Assembly: GCA_017544185.1 (NCBI GenBank)
Contig: JAFYEQ010000179.1
Location: 1 to 6,156, forward strand
DNA: 6,156 nt
Direction: 5' to 3'
Origin: Oscillospiraceae bacterium
Lineage (GTDB): Bacteria; Bacillota; Clostridia; Oscillospirales; Ruminococcaceae
Shown: positions 5,276 through 6,156 of the stretch, piece after piece
Position numbering within the stretch: the stretch's first letter is position 1
Layout of the letters: the number at the start of each line of letters is the position of its first letter
The notes under the pieces: model-generated
Database searches by the model: none
Told to the model about the DNA's origin: nothing
Seen by the model: only the letters and a program-made list of their open reading frames with translations
Translations under genes and position numbers: made by a program

Positions 5276-5432
5276 GAGTGGAGAGTGGGGAGTGGAGAGT
5301 TGAGATCAGCGGCGTGTTTGAGCGTATCCGTGGGCTGACACGAGGGCTCCGTAGGAGAACATGTCCCTACAGTCAGGGACGTGGATATGAGCGTTCACAT
5401 CATCTCAACTCTTGACTCTTATATCTCAACTC
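5276..5432. repeat. Composite intergenic repeat, copy C (ATPase-permease gap)
   Basis: The left border is four tandem 7-bp units, GAGTGGA GAGTGGG GAGTGGA GAGTTGA (5276-5303). The centre holds the 31-nt core (5332-5362) and then a 6-bp hairpin GTCCCT/AGGGAC (5363-5368, 5375-5380). The right border is four complementary units, TCAACTC TTGACTC TTATATC TCAACTC (5405-5432). AGAGTTGAGAT (5296-5306) is exactly inverted at both 5402-5412 and 5423-5433, so the whole element can fold back on itself. An open frame crosses it on the plus strand, but its protein is only translated repeat. Confidence 0.78.
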
Positions 5433-5441
5433 TGTATGGAA

Positions 5442-5448
5442 GTGGTGA
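5442..5448 (+). promoter_or_regulatory. Weak ribosome binding site of the permease gene
   Basis: GTGGTGA lies 4 nt before ATG at 5453, at the place where the ATPase gene has GAGGTGA with 6-nt spacing. The A-to-T change and shorter spacing suggest weaker initiation on the permease. The downstream protein from this start matches the family, so the start itself is well supported. Confidence 0.6.
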
Positions 5449-5452
5449 TGAT

Positions 5453-6156
5453 ATGGATAATGTAAAGAGCCTGATATATGAGGAGCTGTATATACTCAGA
5501 AAGCAGATGCGCGATGTACTGCTGTTCTGGGGAGCGCTCACGCTGGCGGGGATACTGATGATGCTCAGCATGAGATGGGGAAATCTCAAGATGCTGTACA
5601 ACACGCCCGAGGAATGGCTGAGCGCAGAGTACATCGCTGTGACCATGGAGCTGACGTCGGCGGGGATGATGTGTGCGCTAGTATTCTATATATCAGCGGT
5701 GTTCGATGTCAAATGGGACACATACATCCGCACCTGTCCCATAACGCCCCGGAGCTTCGCTCTGGCGAGGATGCTCCCTATAGGCGCGGGCGGAGCTCTG
5801 GTGATGCTGGTGAACGTGGCTGTGACCGCTTTGATGCAGGGCTTGTTCCCCGCAGATATCACGATCCCGCATATAAGCTCGGTCATAGCCCTTACGGGGG
5901 GCGCGGTGGTGGTATCCTGTGTGGTACGCATCATCACGGAGGTCTTCCGTTCTTCAAAGGCGTTCATCGTCGTGATCACGCCCGCAGCGTTCGCAGTGAT
6001 GATCGTGATGTTCGTCAAGGCACTTTCGAGCGGCGTGGAGGAGGATATGGACATAGATGATATGATCTATGCCATGCATACGGACGTGCTGGCGCCCGTG
6101 CTGACCGTAGCGGCTGTGGCAGCAGCGGCGGTGACGTATCTGGTGCTGGCGGCGGC
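5453..6156 (+). CDS. ABC-2 type transporter permease (C-terminus beyond right edge)
   Basis: Membrane partner of the ATPase encoded upstream. The frame is open for 234 codons to the window end with no stop. About six hydrophobic segments are visible, near residues 22-40, 62-84, 108-131, 143-161, 170-191 and 211-234, after a short charged cytoplasmic N-terminus. The stretch FDVKWDTYIRTCPITPRSFALARML (84-108), read in two parts as KWDTY and CPITPRSFALARML, matches the cytoplasmic segment I associate with the ABC2_membrane_5 permeases that accompany YtrA-type regulators. An acidic loop, EEDMDIDDM (196-204), separates the last two segments. No signal peptide or catalytic motif is present. With one ATPase and one six-helix permease, a homodimeric exporter is possible, or a second permease may follow beyond the window. 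Confidence 0.88.
   Translation, partial: MDNVKSLIYEELYILRKQMRDVLLFWGALTLAGILMMLSMRWGNLKMLYNTPEEWLSAEYIAVTMELTSAGMMCALVFYISAVFDVKWDTYIRTCPITPRSFALARMLPIGAGGALVMLVNVAVTALMQGLFPADITIPHISSVIALTGGAVVVSCVVRIITEVFRSSKAFIVVITPAAFAVMIVMFVKALSSGVEEDMDIDDMIYAMHTDVLAPVLTVAAVAAAAVTYLVLAA

Noticed and set aside
5363..5380. GTCCCT/AGGGAC hairpin as a terminator between ATPase and permease
   Set aside because: Only 6 bp and no T-run follows; the permease has no visible promoter of its own, so read-through is needed.
5038..5415. Two short frames on opposite strands whose proteins begin alike (MYRR...RLKT...FQ)
   Set aside because: The likeness arises because both read through the same palindrome at 5168-5270; they are translated repeat, not genes.

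Overview
This window looks like chromosomal DNA from a gut or rumen clostridium of the Ruminococcus / Oscillospiraceae type. The suggestion rests on heavy use of ATA (with ATC, hardly any ATT) for isoleucine in otherwise GC-rich genes, strong GGAGG-type ribosome sites, and structured repeats packed between genes. This is inference from style; there is no rRNA or other taxonomic marker.

Left half, minus strand (3490 down to 1): a consensus promoter (TTGAAG-N17-TATAAT) reads into hisF, then hisI, a 64-residue gene of unknown function, hisE, and a large FAD-dependent oxidoreductase cut by the left edge. HisE and HisI catalyse the second and third steps of histidine biosynthesis. HisF is the cyclase half of imidazole glycerol phosphate synthase. 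Gaps between the first four genes are 12 to 45 nt, so they should be one transcript. The oxidoreductase lies 136 nt beyond hisE, across a hairpin and a repeat, and may or may not be co-transcribed.

Middle, 3391-3743: a 353-nt divergent intergenic region. It holds the hisF promoter, a GC-rich hairpin, a degenerate repeat, a perfect 13-bp inverted repeat, and a perfect TTGACA-N17-TATAAT promoter overlapped by two AATGTGTATA repeats exactly 21 bp apart (candidate operator).

Right half, plus strand (3744-6156): a YtrA-type GntR repressor, an ABC transporter ATPase of the YtrB/BcrA kind, and an ABC-2 type permease cut by the right edge. This is the usual layout of a self-regulated exporter or envelope-stress/antibiotic-resistance transporter; the substrate cannot be told from sequence.

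The unusual part is what sits between the genes. Three loci (1548-1585, 4111-4270, 5276-5432) carry one 31-nt structured core containing CTCC-GYA-GGAG. In the two transporter copies the core is bordered by 7-bp tandem repeats, TCAACTC-like on the right and complementary on the left. One copy has its 18-bp centre expanded to nearly three units. The ATPase-permease gap also carries a separate 103-nt near-perfect palindrome (5168-5270) starting on the ATPase stop codon. No tRNA, rRNA, CRISPR array, transposase or integrase is visible.
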